From Xanthoparmelia taractica (taxonomy: Eukaryota > Ascomycota > Lecanoromycetes > Lecanorales > Parmeliaceae), in assembly GCA_033085395.1 (NCBI GenBank), contig JANQBS010000504.1:1-18005 (forward strand): 18,005 nt of DNA. Direction: 5' to 3'. How positions within the stretch are numbered: the stretch's first letter is position 1; every line of letters begins with the position of its first letter. Below, piece after piece: positions 16,946-18,005 of the stretch. The notes under the pieces are model-generated. The model made no database searches. It worked only from the letters and a program-made list of their open reading frames with translations, and was not told the origin of the DNA. Both the position numbers and the translations under genes were made by a program.

Positions 16946-17933
16946 TTTTTCTTAATAATTCGTTTATTAAGAAGTCGTTCGATTTCTAAATTAATAGTAT
17001 TATTATTATTAATAAAAATAGGCGAAATATATTAAGGTCGAGGGCGTTAAAAAGAATCGTTCTTTAACGTAGAATAAGACTTTAATTATATTATTATAAA
17101 GACGAGATGCACTCTTTATTTTATAGAAATAGTTAGTCTATAGACGAGTCTATCTATTCTATTTATTACTTAAAAAAAACCGATATACTATTATAATAGC
17201 TTATTAATAATATTAAAAATAGAGAAAATCTTATAATCTTTATATAATCGAAGAAGCGTTTATTCTCTTACTCTAAAAAATATTAATTAATATTTTCTAT
17301 CGTAATAAAATTTATTAGACATTTAAGTAAAATCGATAATATCTTTAATTATAATTTATATAGAGATATAATCGACTTTAATTAGCAAACGAAGTAAATT
17401 TAAAGATTTATTTAAAATAAAATTATAGATTACTTCGCTTAATATAATCTTAATCTTAGAAGAGACGAAGTTATTTAAAAAGATCTATATTCGTAATAGA
17501 ACTTTCGACTATAAGAAAGATTTATTAAGAATATACACGAAATATCTTAAAGCTATCTTAATAATCTAATTTATATATTCACTCGCATTATTAATCTACG
17601 AATAATAGACTATCAAATAAAATAGAGAAATCTTTAATAATTTAAAAAGCGATTCTTAGAGCTTCGAAAGAAATTTCTTATCTCGATCGCTAATAATAAC
17701 TTTTGAGATTTCTTAATTAATAATATTAAGTCGATTTAGAAGTACTTTTATCTAATTAAATACTTTTTAAATTAATTTATTAAAAACTAACTAAATAACT
17801 TTTATAAACTTATAAATAATAGATATAATATAATCTAATCTATAATTTAATAGAGATAATATTAGAATAAAGTTAATAATTAGAGTATAAAAAGACACGG
17901 GCGGAGATAAGATTATCTATAAGCTATCGTAAG
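16946..17933 (-). pseudogene. Gypsy-2: integrase core and C-terminal region of another Ty3/gypsy element, degraded
   Basis: The minus frame reads VLLNRLNIIN, KVIISDRDKKFLSKL at about 17695-17650 (catalytic Asp kept), LFKLLKISLF, INNASEYINQIIKIALRYFV near 17600-17545 (family form DGASERTNQxxExALRYF; Glu kept as in SEYIN), DFTQMSNKFYYDRKY, FRVINRIDRLVYRL, KQRVHLVFIIIQLKS, FQRPRPQYISPIF and LEIERLLNKRIIKK near 16985-16945. These are integrase core, GPY/SH3-like region and the entry of a chromodomain. It differs in sequence from Gypsy-1 and Gypsy-3, so it is a third gypsy lineage or a distant copy. It stops at the copia Gag without an LTR, and the MITE at 17936 interrupts it on the other side. 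Confidence 0.82.
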
Positions 17934-18005
17934 TACGGGTCGGAAAGGTGTGGTATCTGTTGAACATAGTCGTTTTCAACTTTTTTTCAACTTTTTTTAA
18001 AAAAT
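17934..18005. mobile_element. Second MITE copy, cut by the window end
   Basis: TA at 17934-17935 is followed by CGGGTCGGAAAGGTGTGGTA, and the next 50 or so bases match the complement of 6595-6525 closely, including the ATCTGTTGAACATAGTCGTT segment and the T-rich CAACTTTTTTT repeats. It lies inside Gypsy-2. Only one end is in the window. Confidence 0.82.

Noticed and set aside
1..18005. Search for host genes, tRNA, rRNA, CRISPR arrays, bacterial-type promoters or operons.
   Set aside because: None could be supported. The composition and content are those of RIP-mutated fungal repeats; short AT-rich promoter-like matches are meaningless here.

Overview
This window carries no intact gene. It is an AT-rich repeat block of the kind found in filamentous ascomycetes (Pezizomycotina) whose genomes undergo repeat-induced point mutation (RIP). 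Across most of it CpA and TpG are almost absent, TpA is in large excess and CpG survives. The old coding frames can be followed only by reading TAA, TAG and TGA as former Gln, Arg or Trp codons. Read that way, conserved retrotransposon motifs appear along nearly the whole window. All family calls are by eye from motifs, and domain borders are approximate.

The block is nested in at least four layers. (1) The oldest layer is two flanking relics on the minus strand. One is a Ty1/copia element at 1-2625 (reverse transcriptase, integrase, GAG-pre-integrase/protease, Gag end), with its Gag continuing at about 16825-16945. The other is a Ty3/gypsy element (here Gypsy-2) at about 16946-17933. (2) A complete Ty3/gypsy chromovirus (Gypsy-1, minus strand) spans 2626-16819, with 188-bp LTRs and a 5-bp target duplication ATATT at 2621-2625 and 16820-16824. 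Its Gag, protease, RT, RNase H, integrase and chromodomain run from about 16536 down to 10061. (3) A second chromovirus (Gypsy-3, plus strand) fills 2734-9872. It inserted into the 3' LTR of Gypsy-1, splitting it 108 + 80 bp, with target duplication CGGAC at 2729-2733 and 9873-9877. It has 161-bp LTRs. (4) A 269-bp TA-flanked inverted-repeat element (MITE-like) sits at 6327-6595. A second copy begins at 17936 and runs off the window.

The most unusual structure is Gypsy-3. Its 5' LTR, primer-binding site and 267 bp of leader are followed by an inverted copy of its own 3' half (LTR, chromodomain, integrase, RNase H, RT), then by the same 3' half in the normal orientation. This makes a palindrome of about 6.7 kb with arms of about 3.2 kb; gag, protease and the first part of RT are missing. 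The layout fits an inverted self-insertion followed by a symmetric deletion of the centre. The MITE later landed in the short spacer at the axis.

The second notable pattern is in the LTR pairs of Gypsy-1 and Gypsy-3. Differences between the two LTRs of a pair are mostly (Gypsy-1: all) C-to-T/G-to-A type, and the mutated copy is always the one whose segment faces the element interior. This reads as a RIP footprint fading outward within about 100-150 bp. No host gene, tRNA, rRNA or CRISPR array was found.
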